DNA of 64,000 nt, taken from Magnaporthiopsis rhizophila (lineage: Eukaryota; Ascomycota; Sordariomycetes; Magnaporthales; Magnaporthaceae). This document shows, piece after piece, positions 34,572 through 45,482 of this stretch (within the stretch, counting starts at the first letter, position 1; every line of letters starts with the position of its first letter). Below the pieces are notes generated by a model. The model was not told the origin of the DNA, did no database searches, and saw nothing but the letters and a program-made list of their open reading frames with translations. The stretch lies in NCBI GenBank assembly GCA_003049465.1, contig PYSS01000065.1, positions 7,230 to 71,229 of the forward strand. The letters run 5' to 3'. Made by a program: the position numbers and the translations under genes.

Positions 34572-36737
34572 ATGACCTCACTCCAAGGGCGCCGTGCCCT
34601 CCCCATCCCATCCCTCCACGCGACCCTCCACCTTCTTCTCCTCCTCCTCTGCGCCCTCCAAGTCACCGCCGCCTCAGACCAGCGGGAGCAGACGACTCCC
34701 CGGCCCAGGTGCAAAGCCATCCCGGGCACCCCAGCGTGGCCGTCCGACGCCGCGTGGCGGGCGCTCAATGAGTCGACGGGCGGAAGGCTCATCCGCGCAA
34801 CTCCTCCGGGAGCTGTCTGCCATCCCGGACAGGCCACCCACGACGACGGCGCCTGCGCCCGCGTGCGGGCCGGGTGGTCCGGGCGCGAGCTGCACGCCGC
34901 CGACCCCGTGTCCACCATGCTCGACAACTGGAACAACGACACCTGCCTTCCTGAGCCTTCTTATCCGTGCAGCGGTCAGGGATACCCTGTCTTTGTCGTC
35001 AACGCCACGGGGTCCGAGCACGTCCGGCTCGGGGTCAAGTTCGGTTGGTTCTTTGTCGCTGCCCAACTGCATATGTAATAACGTGTAATGTAGACGTTTG
35101 CTAACGAACTTGGACGGATGTGTGTGCTAGCGAGGAAACACAACGTCAGACTGATGGTCAAAAACACGGGCCACGACTTCCTTGGTCGCTCCGTCGCCCC
35201 CAACGCGCTGTCCATCTGGACGCACCACATGAAAGGCATCCGGCGCGGCGAGGGCGGCGTCTTCAGACCCAAAGGCTGCGGCGCTGACGTCAAGATCCAG
35301 GGCGGCCACATCACCGCGCAGGCCGGCACCCAGATGGCCGAGGCGTACAGCTTCACCGACCGCTTCAACGAGACCATCGTCGGCGGCGGCGGCATGACGG
35401 TCGGCCTCGGCGGCTGGGTGACGGGCGCCGGCCACGGCCTCCTGAGCCCCACGCACGGCCTCGGGGTCGACCAGGTGCTCGAGATGGAGGTCGTCACGCC
35501 GACGGGCGAGGTCCTGACGCTGAACGAGTGCGTCAACCGGGATCTGTTTTGGGCGATGCGAGGGGTGAGTATTCGATCGCAAAATGATCAAGCCCCCGTA
35601 GGAGGAAAAGCTGACGGCGTTTCTGCCCTAGGGCGGAGGCTCAACATTTGGGATCCTGACCTCCATCTCGATGAAGACGCACCCGACGCCGCGCATGCCC
35701 TCGCTGAACGTCTTCATCGTCGCGCTGTCGCCCAGGGACCCCGCCGCGATAACCGCGTTCCCGGACCTGGTCGCCTACGTGCTGAGCGAGCTGCCGCGTC
35801 TGAGCGCGGCCGGCGTCGCGGGCTACCTGCAGCTCGCAGACCGGTTCCCGGACCCGCGGCCGGACCAGCCGGCGGGGCAGGTCATCACGGGCGTGGTGGG
35901 CGCGCTCGCCATGCCGTACGGCACGCCCGAGGCGCTGGTCGCGGCCTGCGAACCGCTGGCGGCGCACGTCAACCGGACCTGGCCTGGCGTGTTCTTCGTC
36001 CCCGCCCCCACCGGCGCGGCGGGTCCCGAGGACCACGCGAGCTGGTGGTCGTGGTTCAAGCTGCACTACGACACGAGCCCGGCCGGTGGCCACACCATCC
36101 TCGGCAGCTGGCTGTTGGACGGGAAGGCGCTGACAAACGATCGGAACGCGACGGCCAAGGCGGTGGGGCGGTTCATCGGCGGTGAGGGAAAAGGCGCGCT
36201 GCTTAATTTCGTTGGTGGAAAGGGAGTTATGGAGGCGAAGCCGAGGGGTGGGGGCACTGCTGTGCTGCCGGCTTGGAGGAAGGCGTATCTTCACCCTAGT
36301 GAGTGTTTTCGAACCCCTCTTTTATTTTGTGACTCGGTATCGTGTGTGCTGACGACGGGGTGGATGCGACCCAAAAAAAAGTCACGGGCGTGGGCTTCCC
36401 GCCGCTGAACGCGTCGGCCAAGGCGGCGGCTGTGTCGACGCTGCAAGACCGGGTTGCGGCGCTGCGTGAGCTGGCGCCTGACATGGGAGCTTATGTGAAT
36501 GAGGTATGTCCCGTGCTTGGAAGTGAGGCTTTACCTTGACCGGGTTGTGTTGGCTGACAGCAATACACGCAGGCGAATCCATACGAGCCCGACTGGCAGC
36601 ATGCCTTTTGGGGCGCCAACTACGCGCGGCTGCGGTCCATCAAGCGGTCTGTCGACCCGGAGGACGTCCTGTGGTGCCATCCTTGCGTCGGGAATGAGGG
36701 CTGGAAGGAGGTTGGCGGCCAGCTCTGCCGCGTGTAA
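34572..36737 (+). CDS. Secreted FAD-linked oxidoreductase (berberine-bridge-enzyme-like)
   Basis: Five exons: 34572-35043, 35131-35564, 35632-36298, 36382-36503 and 36573-36737, giving 619 residues. Phases agree at every junction. A signal peptide spans about residues 1-34 (LHLLLLLLCALQVTA). The FAD-binding type-4 (PCMH) domain follows: KNTGHDFLGRS with His172, the likely 8-alpha-histidyl FAD link, then VGGGGMTVGLGGWVTGAGHG and AMRGGGGSTFGILTSI. The C-terminal BBE segment ANPYEPDWQHAFWG precedes the last PEDVLWCHPCVG block. Such secreted flavoproteins oxidise alcohols, carbohydrates or secondary-metabolite intermediates using O2; the substrate here is unknown. For exon 5 the acceptor at 36572 was chosen over 36560 because the CTGAC branch point overlaps the latter. 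It converges on the unknown gene at 36926. Confidence 0.9.
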
Positions 36738-36925
36738 ATACAGGATTGAGATGCCTGCACGTATGGTGTAGTTTTATGCCGGGGTATATGGAATATGGTT
36801 TCTGGGGTGGAGTAGCTGGTGTGGAAGCATGAGTGGCCAGGAGAGTGAAGCGAGTAGAAGAGCATCTAAACTGGATGTATAAATACTCGTGCAGTACCTG
36901 GTCCCGTGGCCGCCGGCGTCCGTCC

Positions 36926-37766
36926 TCATTCTCTAGCCGCCCTCAGCTTCCTCGCCACTAGACGTCCCGGCATCAAATTCAGCACGTCACTCTCTTGCAG
37001 GGACAGGAACAGGGATCGGTTAGGAACCTAGACAGACAAGCAGATGCTTACCTCCATCCATCCCCTCGTGGATCTTTGGCGCACGAGCCACGGCAAACTC
37101 CCAGACGTGGCAACACCACAGAGCCACCAGCATCTCAAACTGGGCGCGCGGCATGGCGACCGTCACAGTTAGCGTGTGTCGGCTGGCGTCCTTATCGTCG
37201 GGCATGAGCGCCACGACCTCGCCCTGCGGACACGTAGTCCACTTGCGCCCGTTGTTCGCAAACAGGGCGTCGGCCTTCTTGTCGAACGTCGGAATGCCGA
37301 ACTCGCTGCTCTTGCCGGACAGATCGACAGGCACGACCGTGTTCTTGGCCGGCCTGCCCGGGATCAGCGAGCGGCTCTTCTTGATGCCGACGCCCGCGGG
37401 ACCCGGCACGCGGGCGCTCGCGCGCTGGATGTAGTAGTGCGGCGACTCGGGCGGCACCCGCTCGTGACGCCCCACCGCCATGCGCATCTGCCGCAGCCCA
37501 TAGATGTGCCGCTCGCGCCCCGGGCCGGCCCGCCTGGGCTCGACGCGCGACAGCTCCACCTCGGTCGTGATGGCCGACACGCCCGACAGGCCTAAGCTGA
37601 GGGTGTACAGCGGCGGCGCGTCTTCGGGCGCCGCATCCTTGCGGATATGCTGGCCATCGAGGACGAGGGTCGCGGGTGGGATAATGTCTTGGCCCGGTTG
37701 GCAGGCGTCGCTGTACGACGGAGGAGACGTCCCGTCCAGCTCCTCGACGTCTGGCATGATGTTCAT
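36926..37766 (-). CDS. Conserved fungal protein of unknown function
   Basis: Exons 37052-37766 and 36926-36993 on the minus strand give 260 residues. The second exon is inferred from a GTAAGC donor, a CTAACC branch point and a CAAG acceptor 58 nt away, in phase, with a 22-codon ending (SDVLNLMPGRLVARKL). Without the splice the protein would end a few codons past the donor. N-terminal PPSYSDA is a PPxY-like motif. The rest, with APPLYTLSLGLSG, a RERHIYGLRQM strand, IKKSRSLIPG and a final FEMLVALWCCHVWEF helix, matches a widespread ascomycete family without assigned function. No signal peptide or membrane segment. The two in-frame ATGs at 37766 and 37757 are equally plausible starts. Confidence 0.65.
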
Positions 37767-38577
37767 CTCGGGCGGAATGTTGAAGCGGCTGGGCTGACAG
37801 TGGACGTGGCAAAAGCGGGCCACTGTAGGACTGGCAAAGGGGACATGAGTGCCGTCTTATACCACGAGAGTGGTATAAGAGCCACACGCAAAGTCCGTGG
37901 GGCTGTGTTGCTGCAAGGCAAGCAGCGCTAGCTTTAAAGCATCGGACCTTGTGACCTGCCAATAACACCGCAGTCAGCGCCATCTTGGGGTCCTTTTCTC
38001 CATTGGCATCCACAAAAAGTCCCCGTATTTTTTTTTATTTTTTTTTATGTTAGCAAGTAGGTACATATTGGGATACCGCCATGGCAAAAAATAAGAAGGC
38101 CCAGACGAAGCCAAGATCTGCGCTTTGCCTACCCAAAGAAAACGGCTGCACTGCCCGCCTTCCCACTATCACCAAGTCCCGACGCCGTCATCCAAGCAGC
38201 AGATAACCCATTTTATCACAAAAATACGCAGCTTAAATAGGGCGCTCTATTCACGGCACAGCGCCCAATTCGCCCAGCGCCAGGTGGCCCGCAGAGAGCA
38301 CAAAGCACCACAGCGTCTGCATTTCTTTGGGCAGGCGGAGAAGGGCGGCACTTGAAGGCGCTGCCAAAACGCATCCCAGAAGCACCTGAGGCTGTACGCC
38401 TTCCAGGCCGGGCACACGGCGTAGCAGGGCGGACTGGGCGACGGACAGCAAAAGGCGATGGTGAGAACGTAGAACGACAAAAAAAAAAAACTCTTTGAAT
38501 TCGACTATGTAGTGCTGAATCCAAGATTGCCGAAACCATCCTTCCCTATCCTCACATCGCCCCTGCGACCTCCCCCG
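37767..38577. other. Intergenic, unknown gene to membrane-protein gene
   Basis: About 0.8 kb with no supported gene. Small T/A runs occur at 38030-38048 and A11 near 38480. It includes the promoter of the gene to the left and the 3' region of the gene to the right. Confidence 0.5.
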
Positions 38578-39067
38578 CTATCCAGTCAGCGGCGCCACGG
38601 GGTGTTGGGCATAATGCAACTGTACCCCCGCCAGCACGCTCGCCACGACGCCGAACACGAGCGTCGCCACAAAGATCACGAGTCCGATCCAAAAAGTGTA
38701 ATACTGCACCGGGTTGCGCAGGTCGCGCCGGATCGTGGTCCAGTCCCGGGGCGGGTTCAGGTACTCGCGCGCCAGCTCCGAGAGCCGGTCGTTGTAGAAG
38801 GTGAAGTCGCGCAGCCGCAGCCGCCCGCGCGGGTCCCAGCTGAGGAGGGCGGGCGCCGCGGCGTCGTCTTCACCTTCACCGCCGCCGTAATAACCGTTGC
38901 CCTCCACAAACCCGGCCCGGAAGCTCAGGAGGGTCCGCTTGCCCTCCCGGCTGAGCAGCTGTCGGGTCGCCGGCTGGTGGCCTGGGAGGAGCAGATCAAG
39001 GCTCATGAGCGCCTCCTCGAGGAATTGGAGAGGGATGGGAAATGCCGTCATCTCCGGCGGTGGGCCA

Positions 39068-39101
<34 letters not shown>

Positions 39102-39966
39102 GCCCAGCCCCCGGTGTGGGCGGGGCGGCGGCATCTTGCCTCTGCTTCTGGCGCAGCGCCATCCAATACGCATCCAGGAGCCACCAGTTGTACTCGAATA
39201 TGCTGACCGTCCTCGAGGGCGTCTTGGAGCCCTCGCTCTCCCTGAAATCGAGGTGACTGTCCAGCTCATCCACCCAGTCCAGAGCTATGCTCGTAAGGCG
39301 CGTGATGTTGGACGCCGTCAGACGCGGTCTGAGGAGTGCCTCGATGCTGGTGTTTTCGCCGAGCCGTTCCGCCTCTAGCTGCTCGTCTGTGAGCACCATG
39401 GGCCTCGGCTGGATGGGAGGGTAGAAGGCGCCCCTGACGGCATCGCAGAGCTTGACGCCCGCGTTCGTCCATGGCGGCCGCATCGAGTTGGGGTTTATCA
39501 TGAGCCAGAGGCTGATGGCCGAGTTTAGTAGCTTCTCTAGCTTGGGGCGTTTTCCTAGGTCCGGCCTCCGCGGCTTGTCTTCCCTCATCTTGGCGCCGAT
39601 AGCTGCAATGACGTCGGCGTGAGTGGCCTCTGGCTTGGTTTTCATCTCCTCGACTGCCTTCTCGATGAGCGCTACCAGTTCTTCATCGCTGAGGCCTGGG
39701 TTCTGTGGAGAGATCAGCTGCTCGTCCGTCAGGCCTTGCCTTTCCTCGTCCGTCAGCTCGTTTCGGTCTGGGAGGGACATGACGCCGATGAGCGACTTCA
39801 ACTCCACGTCCCGCTTAGATTTGAGGCTAACAAAAAATTCCTCGTAGCGACGGCCGTCGGCTATACCATCCTCGCCGATTTCGTCGTCGTCGTATGATAT
39901 CTTCCTCTGGAATAGACTCAGTATGACCCTCTGTTTGGTCTCATCGGATAGCTGAAGATTAGCCAT
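38578..39966 (-). CDS. Tail-anchored membrane protein of unknown function
   Basis: Single exon, 462 residues, starting at ATG 39966 (a GTG three bases upstream was discarded). The N-terminal half is charged and helical, with a repeated acidic motif (LTDEERQGLTDEQL, then LSDEELVALIEKAVEEM). A block FEYNWWLLDAYWMALRQKQ follows, then a poly-Ala stretch of about 10 residues encoded by GCT/GCA-type repeats near 39070-39099, then Pro-rich sequence. The C-terminus has NPVQYYTFWIGLVIF and a single transmembrane helix at about residues 424-450 with a short tail, a layout seen in many uncharacterised fungal proteins. No enzyme motif. It shares a 425-bp divergent promoter with the trypsin-like gene, so co-expression is possible. 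Confidence 0.7.
39070..39099 (+). repeat. AGC/GCT trinucleotide repeat, coding
   Basis: Ten AGC units on the plus strand, translated on the minus strand as poly-Ala in the membrane protein. Confidence 0.9.
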
Positions 39967-40391
39967 CACGGAATGATGTATTCTGTGCAGCTCTACGACC
40001 CTGAGGTCTTTTGCCTCGGCGCCAAGTGGTTATTCGTTGGAAGATGATATCTTGATGGCTTTACCAGATTATACCGGGGAGGGCACCAGTCCGCATTCCT
40101 AGGGAAGGCTCGGGCTGGGCTCCGAAGGGTGTGCGGCTGAGCCGAGGTTGGTCACACGAACCCCTGAGCCGCGGCCAGATCTTATTGGAGCAAGACCTAG
40201 GGACCAATTTTTGACGCCGATCTCCCAGCCACATCGCCGGGCCGGAGCGCGCTTGCAGGAAGGCAGGCTGGCTTGGCGCCGAAATTCTGCACGCGAAACC
40301 GCGACATAAAGGGGAGCCGCTTCTTCCGCTAAACCGTGTCTCGGTGCGTCTCTTCCAGACCACCCATAACATCCCGATCCTCCCGCACGCC
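39967..40391. promoter_or_regulatory. Shared divergent promoter region
   Basis: 425 bp between the start codons of two divergent genes of unknown function (membrane protein to the left, trypsin-like protein to the right). Both promoters must lie here. No TATA consensus is evident. Confidence 0.5.
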
Positions 40392-43330
40392 ATGAATCCC
40401 GCCAGTATCGCGGCTGAAGAGGCGAATAGCCCACCTTTCCCGCGTTTTCTTGGCGACTATTCTTCCATTATCAATGATTTCATCCACCAACATTGTAGAT
40501 TCTTGACTTGTCTGCGCAACAAGGTCGTCCCGCTGAGTCCTGGCGAGCAGAAGAAGTGGGAGAAAGATCGCAGGTTCTTTCAGTCGCAGCTCGATTTGAT
40601 CAACCCCAAGGACTATCGCATGGGCATCAAGAGCCTGACGGAGGACTATGGCATCACGCTCGAGGCCGTCAAACGGACGCATGACAATGCAAAGATACTG
40701 AGGATACGCTGTACCCCGCCAAGCCTTTGCGGCCGGATGGAGAGGCTGGTTGATAAGATGTGTATTAGGGACCTTCTCCCAGAGCGCCAGTTCGCTGACC
40801 TACAGGTCGTCTCGGGCTTTAAACAGTCGGCGCTAGGGGCTTTACCGGCAGACTGGGAAATGGCCGATGTGCTACTTGGCCTATTACCAACCTCTTCGTT
40901 GGGAACCCAGGTCCATGTCGTCGGGTTTTCAAGCAGGCGAGACCGCGTCATGTCGGCGCGCATGACGATTGGCGGCATGATCCTGGTCGGCGGGAAGCTT
41001 TACGGGTTAGCGACCGGGCATGGACTGGCCCGTATAAGTCGCCGACGGTCGGGCACAGAGCCGGGCCGAGCGGGGGAGCCGACTTCGTTTTCACGCGAGA
41101 GGGCAGAGGGGACACCGCGAGTGGATGAGGATGTGCTCTCAGACGTGATGAGGGAACGCGCCAGCATACTCCGTCGGCCTTGGCGTCAAGGCCGGGCCGT
41201 CGACAGGGCTTTCGCCGGCAAGGGAAAGCAACCTGTGGGGCTGTCGGGTTCGGCCCGGCCCGGCGACGACAGCAGCATGCGGCCGAGACCGGTTCGTGGG
41301 CGGATAGCGGAGAGTATGTATCCCAGCCAAGAGAGGCCTGAGCACGGTCAGTTCGAGCGCTCTGTGGACTGGGCCTTGGTCGAGCTGCGGGATGACTGGG
41401 CCGAGACGATCCCACCGAATATCATAGTCGACCTGGCGTTGGAAGACTGCTGCAACTTATGGCCACGTCAGAGCCACGGCGAGATCGGGAGCCGAGACGA
41501 GGATGCGCTACGTGCCAACCTCGTGCACGAGATCCTACCCCAGGCGCAATTGATCAGCCGTCTCCTGGCGACTAGCATGGTCCCATGTGCGGTGGTGACC
41601 AGTTACGCCATTATCCCGGGCTACATCCTGCCTGGCGCCGCAGCGGTATCCCTCGATGGCGCAACTTTCGTTCCGCTGCAAGTCTACACGGACGGAGAGT
41701 TGGGTACGTGACAAGCGCAGCAACTCCAGGAGCAGTTGCTGGCGGATGGGTTCCCGGGAAAAACAAGTACTTGGATGCTGACAATTGTCGAGTAACAGAG
41801 GAGGGCGACTCGGGTTCATGGGTGATAGTCGATCGTCGTTGTTGCGGTGTGGTAGTTGCCACGTTCGACGCGCCGCAGCCAGGCGCCTATATGATGCCCA
41901 TCCAAGATGTCTTGGACAGCATCTCAGAAACCATTTCCGCCCCCGTCCGCCTACCGAGCCTTCTGGACTGGCGAATTTTGACTCTCCGCTCGCGTCATCG
42001 GGAAGACGAGTGGCCCCATGACGAGAAACTTCTCGGTCCATGGAGGAATAGATACCTCGAGATGGAACTACTGCTCGCGCAGCAGAGAGCGGCAGAGGCA
42101 AGCAGCACCGGCAGCGAGGTGGACTCTGTCCGACTGGACTATACGACGGTACACGCGTACCTGACGGCCATGTCGGCGCCGCGGCCTGCCAAAGGCCGCT
42201 TCTCCAGCGCCCTCCTCGAGGACCTGACCGGTGTCAGGTTCGAGACGCTCGACCACCTACTACTTCTGGGTGAGGTCTGCCCCTTGTCCCCTGCCCTGCG
42301 CGTCGGGCTCAAGCGGTGGATACAGGATAACCGCAAGTACCGCCTCGAGAACCGCCGGAGCTTCGCATGCTCGCTAATCCTGGAGCGCTGCATCCACACC
42401 CGAGCGGGCGAGAACTTGCTAGGGCTCCTGATTGTGCTCTGGAAGTTTCAACGCCCGGCTGCCGGATACCAGGCCGGTCAGGAGGGGCGTCGGATCGTCT
42501 GGCTTGCCGAACTGCTCTCGGCGCTCTTCGATGCCATGATAGCCACCGTCCCCGCGACGGTTGTGCCGAGCTTGGATCAGCTGCAGTGCTTTGTGCACAC
42601 AATCGTCGCTGCATTTCGAGACAAGGACCTGAAGCAGCTGTACCTCATCCAAGGCACGAACGAGCGCGCGCGAAGCGCACTAGCCGGCGCTCCATCGTGG
42701 TCCCTGGACCGGTACCTTCACCGCGGGATCTGGCAGCGCGTATACCGGACAAAGGTCCCCGGGTCGCTCGCCCTCGTCAACGGTCGATTCCAGCGCGGCA
42801 CACGGCACGGCAGCGAGCAAGCCACGGCGACGAGCGAGGCCGGAGCGTCTGCAGCCTGTGGCGATGACGAAGGGTCGCGATGGGAAATACGGAGCGTGGA
42901 CGAGGTGCTGGAGACGGCGACCCACGGGGCGAGGACGGTGTGGAACCACACCGTCACGTCGACAGTTCGTCTCTTGCTGCTGATGCACCGGCTCGCCAGC
43001 ACACCAGACAGAGCCACCAAGGCTATTGTGTGTGGCGGCTCCTTCTCGTCACTGGCCGGGTTTTACGCCGGCGTCGTGCTCGGCCTCGAGGTGGAGGTTA
43101 GAAGCCCCGATGGGCCCAACAGTTCCCACCACGGGTCGCCGCTCGAAGTCGAGTTCCCATACCGGACGGCATTGCGGAGCCCTGGCGGCGACCAGTGGCC
43201 GCCCACTGATGTGTTCGTTTTCACAGACGTCGCGGATGTGTGCGAAGTCATCGATCGCCGCGACTTTGAGTCGCTATCACTGCCGTGGGGCGCAGCGGGG
43301 GAAGAAAGCCCGCCACGATGGAGAAACTGA
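40392..43330 (+). CDS. Large protein with trypsin-like serine-protease domain
   Basis: Exons 40392-41703 and 41799-43330 give 947 residues. The 95-nt intron has a consensus GTACGT donor, a CTGAC branch near 41779 and an AACAG acceptor, and the join forms TDGELEEGDSGSW. Chymotrypsin-fold landmarks appear in order: MTIGGMILVGGKLYGLATGHGL with His210, SVDWALVEL with Asp326 and GDSGSWVI with Ser442, so the catalytic set looks complete. A basic, Pro/Arg-rich insert of about 100 residues separates His and Asp. Residues 1-180 are helical and charged; the last 450 are helical with no recognised domain. There is no signal peptide, so it is probably intracellular. Related trypsin-like domains occur in fungal NLR-type proteins, which makes a self/non-self role possible but unproven. 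Confidence 0.68.
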
Positions 43331-43394
43331 GTCCGCCAATTCTTGAAAGGCAGAGCAGACAGGAGGTGGAGAAACCGAGTCCGCCAATTATTGA
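43319..43394 (+). repeat. Imperfect 48-bp-period duplication at the stop codon
   Basis: About 27 bp starting at 43319 recur at 43367. The copies differ at few positions, one of which makes TGA (stop, 43328-43330) in copy 1 and CGA in copy 2. The 48-bp offset keeps the frame. Confidence 0.85.
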
Positions 43395-45482
43395 GTTGGT
43401 GTAGGGTATGAAAACATATCGGTACCTATAGGCAAAGGCAACTTAACCCTACCGCACTATGCGTTCGCCTTCCGGTCGCTTCCAGGATTCCAAATAAATA
43501 ACGACGGGTTAACCCACCACGGACAACATATCCTGGCCACCGACCTAGATAGATAGACGTGTAACCGTATAGGCGTTCTCTCCCGCTGCATAGATGTGGC
43601 GTAATCCGCTTCTTCCCGTGGCCAACGAGCAGTACCTACCTAGACCGGAGCTATCTACCTACCTACCGGCCTACCAAGGCGCCAACAGCTCACGGCTCCT
43701 CATGTTAAATATCCCATAACCTCACCCCTTGCCGTCCATGATCTCGGCCTCCGCATTTTGTGTAGCCTGTTAGTTTGCGATGCTGGGCTTTTCAGCGTGG
43801 TTTCTACGCCACCTTAAATAGGCTGGAAGCGTGCCGCTCGTCTCCTCACACTCGTCCACCATATATAGTTGTCCCAATCAGGCCTCATTACTTGTACAGA
43901 TCGATGACCAAGAGCCTTTGAGCAGTCTTGGCTATCCCCGAGAATCCCGAATGGCTTCACTCGTGGCATTTGACCGGATGAACGTGAAGATGGCGCACGG
44001 GATTTACTCACCTGCGCTAAACACCACGACTCTCTCGGCCCTGCACGGTACTCTAGTACCTTCAAAGATACAGAGTAGATCCTACGGCTCGGTGGCTCAG
44101 AAAGTGATGGCATTGCGCACTTGAGGAGCGACGGCTCGGGTGTAGGCAGCTGTCTGAGGACCTGATACCTTGTTGCGTTCTAGCACACAGCGGAACCGGT
44201 CGTGAATGGTGTGATTTACGGACGTATCGCCGCTATCGCTTTCTCTACAAGTGAAAGTATCGATGACTCGGGCCATATTGGCTGGCCTGTCAAGGTTGTG
44301 CCCAAGCCTCGTCGTTCCTGGTTCCGTTGTGGTACAGACATGGACCGTCTGATTTGAATAAGAAGGGCCACGAGCACCTCGACGTGCGTGATCTCTCACA
44401 TCATGCACCAAGGACTCTTTTATCGCTTCAAAACGCCTTCACATCCGATCTCACCCATCCATTGAAACTGCCTCAGGTTTCCTTCCACGTCATCATTTGA
44501 TGCCATCCGTGGCTCCCCCTTACTCTGGCCTGGGCGATTTGCTCACTACATGGTTATAAGAGGCTGCTCTTATGGAACACTGCTTTTTAAATCTTCTGTC
44601 TCGCGACGGCTCGAAGGCGAGACCCTCAGAAACCAAGCTGGGTTTGGCTTTTTCCATCTTTCCTGGACCTATATGTCCTCTACAAGCTTTCAAGCTCGTA
44701 TAGATCGCAGACACCTGCCGCTTACACATAGGGGTTTAAAAATGTATCACATAAAATGATATCGAAGTGTCAGATCGTCGACGCTTCCATGACGTCCATA
44801 CTTGGGGCGTGATTGCGTTCTTGTTCTCAGTTGGAACCAGGAATCACGCTCTTCCAATTTCCATTGCGCAACGCACGGTGCACGAGTCGATGGGATTGAT
44901 TGATGGGTGTGGACCGACGCCGCCGTTGAGGTCGCCCCGATTGAGCCCGGCCCAAGATTCACAATGGAATTCAGGCCCAGACCTCCGAAGCCCGCACCCA
45001 AAGGTGGGGCCAAGCTCCAGTCCTCAATGGAGGGCCAACGGCACAACCTTCCAGCAGCAATCTGGACCTCCTATTGCAAAACCGCATCTGGAACACGCAG
45101 ATTCATGCGACCATCGACTCTGACTGGCCGCCCGCCCAGCGCCGGCCCGACCACAGCTTCCCTCCGAGCTCATAACACGCAGGTGGGGAGGAACCGTCTC
45201 CACAGTGATGCGTCATGCGGCGCGGAGCCGAGCCGAGTGTCTGGGGCAACCATCAGGGTTCCTACAGGCTGCAGCTGACGCCTTATCGCGGACCCTGTTC
45301 CAGCCTGAGCTCCCGCCCCTTGAGCTCAACGCCAGGAGCTTCCTCTCGACCACACCGCCGTCATCGAGGCACGAGCTTGGGTTGGTTTGCTTCTTCTGCA
45401 TCACTGTCATGATTAGATAGGCAGCCGAGCCGCCTACAAACCCATCCACCACCTTCCCTTCGCATCCACCAGCCCACCGACG
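43395..45482. other. Intergenic, trypsin-like gene to metallophosphoesterase
   Basis: About 2 kb with no gene I can support. Includes CTACCTAC-type runs near 43635-43675 and scattered short frames on both strands. The last few hundred bases (from about 45000) are probably the metallophosphoesterase promoter. Confidence 0.45.

Noticed and set aside
38512..39378. 288-codon plus frame opposite the membrane-protein gene
   Set aside because: Mirror of the minus-strand coding sequence, with Arg/Pro-rich shadow composition.
41585..41798. Reading the trypsin-like gene straight through 41704 with a one-base frameshift
   Set aside because: A consensus GTACGT donor, CTGAC branch and AACAG acceptor give an in-phase 95-nt intron, so no frameshift is needed.
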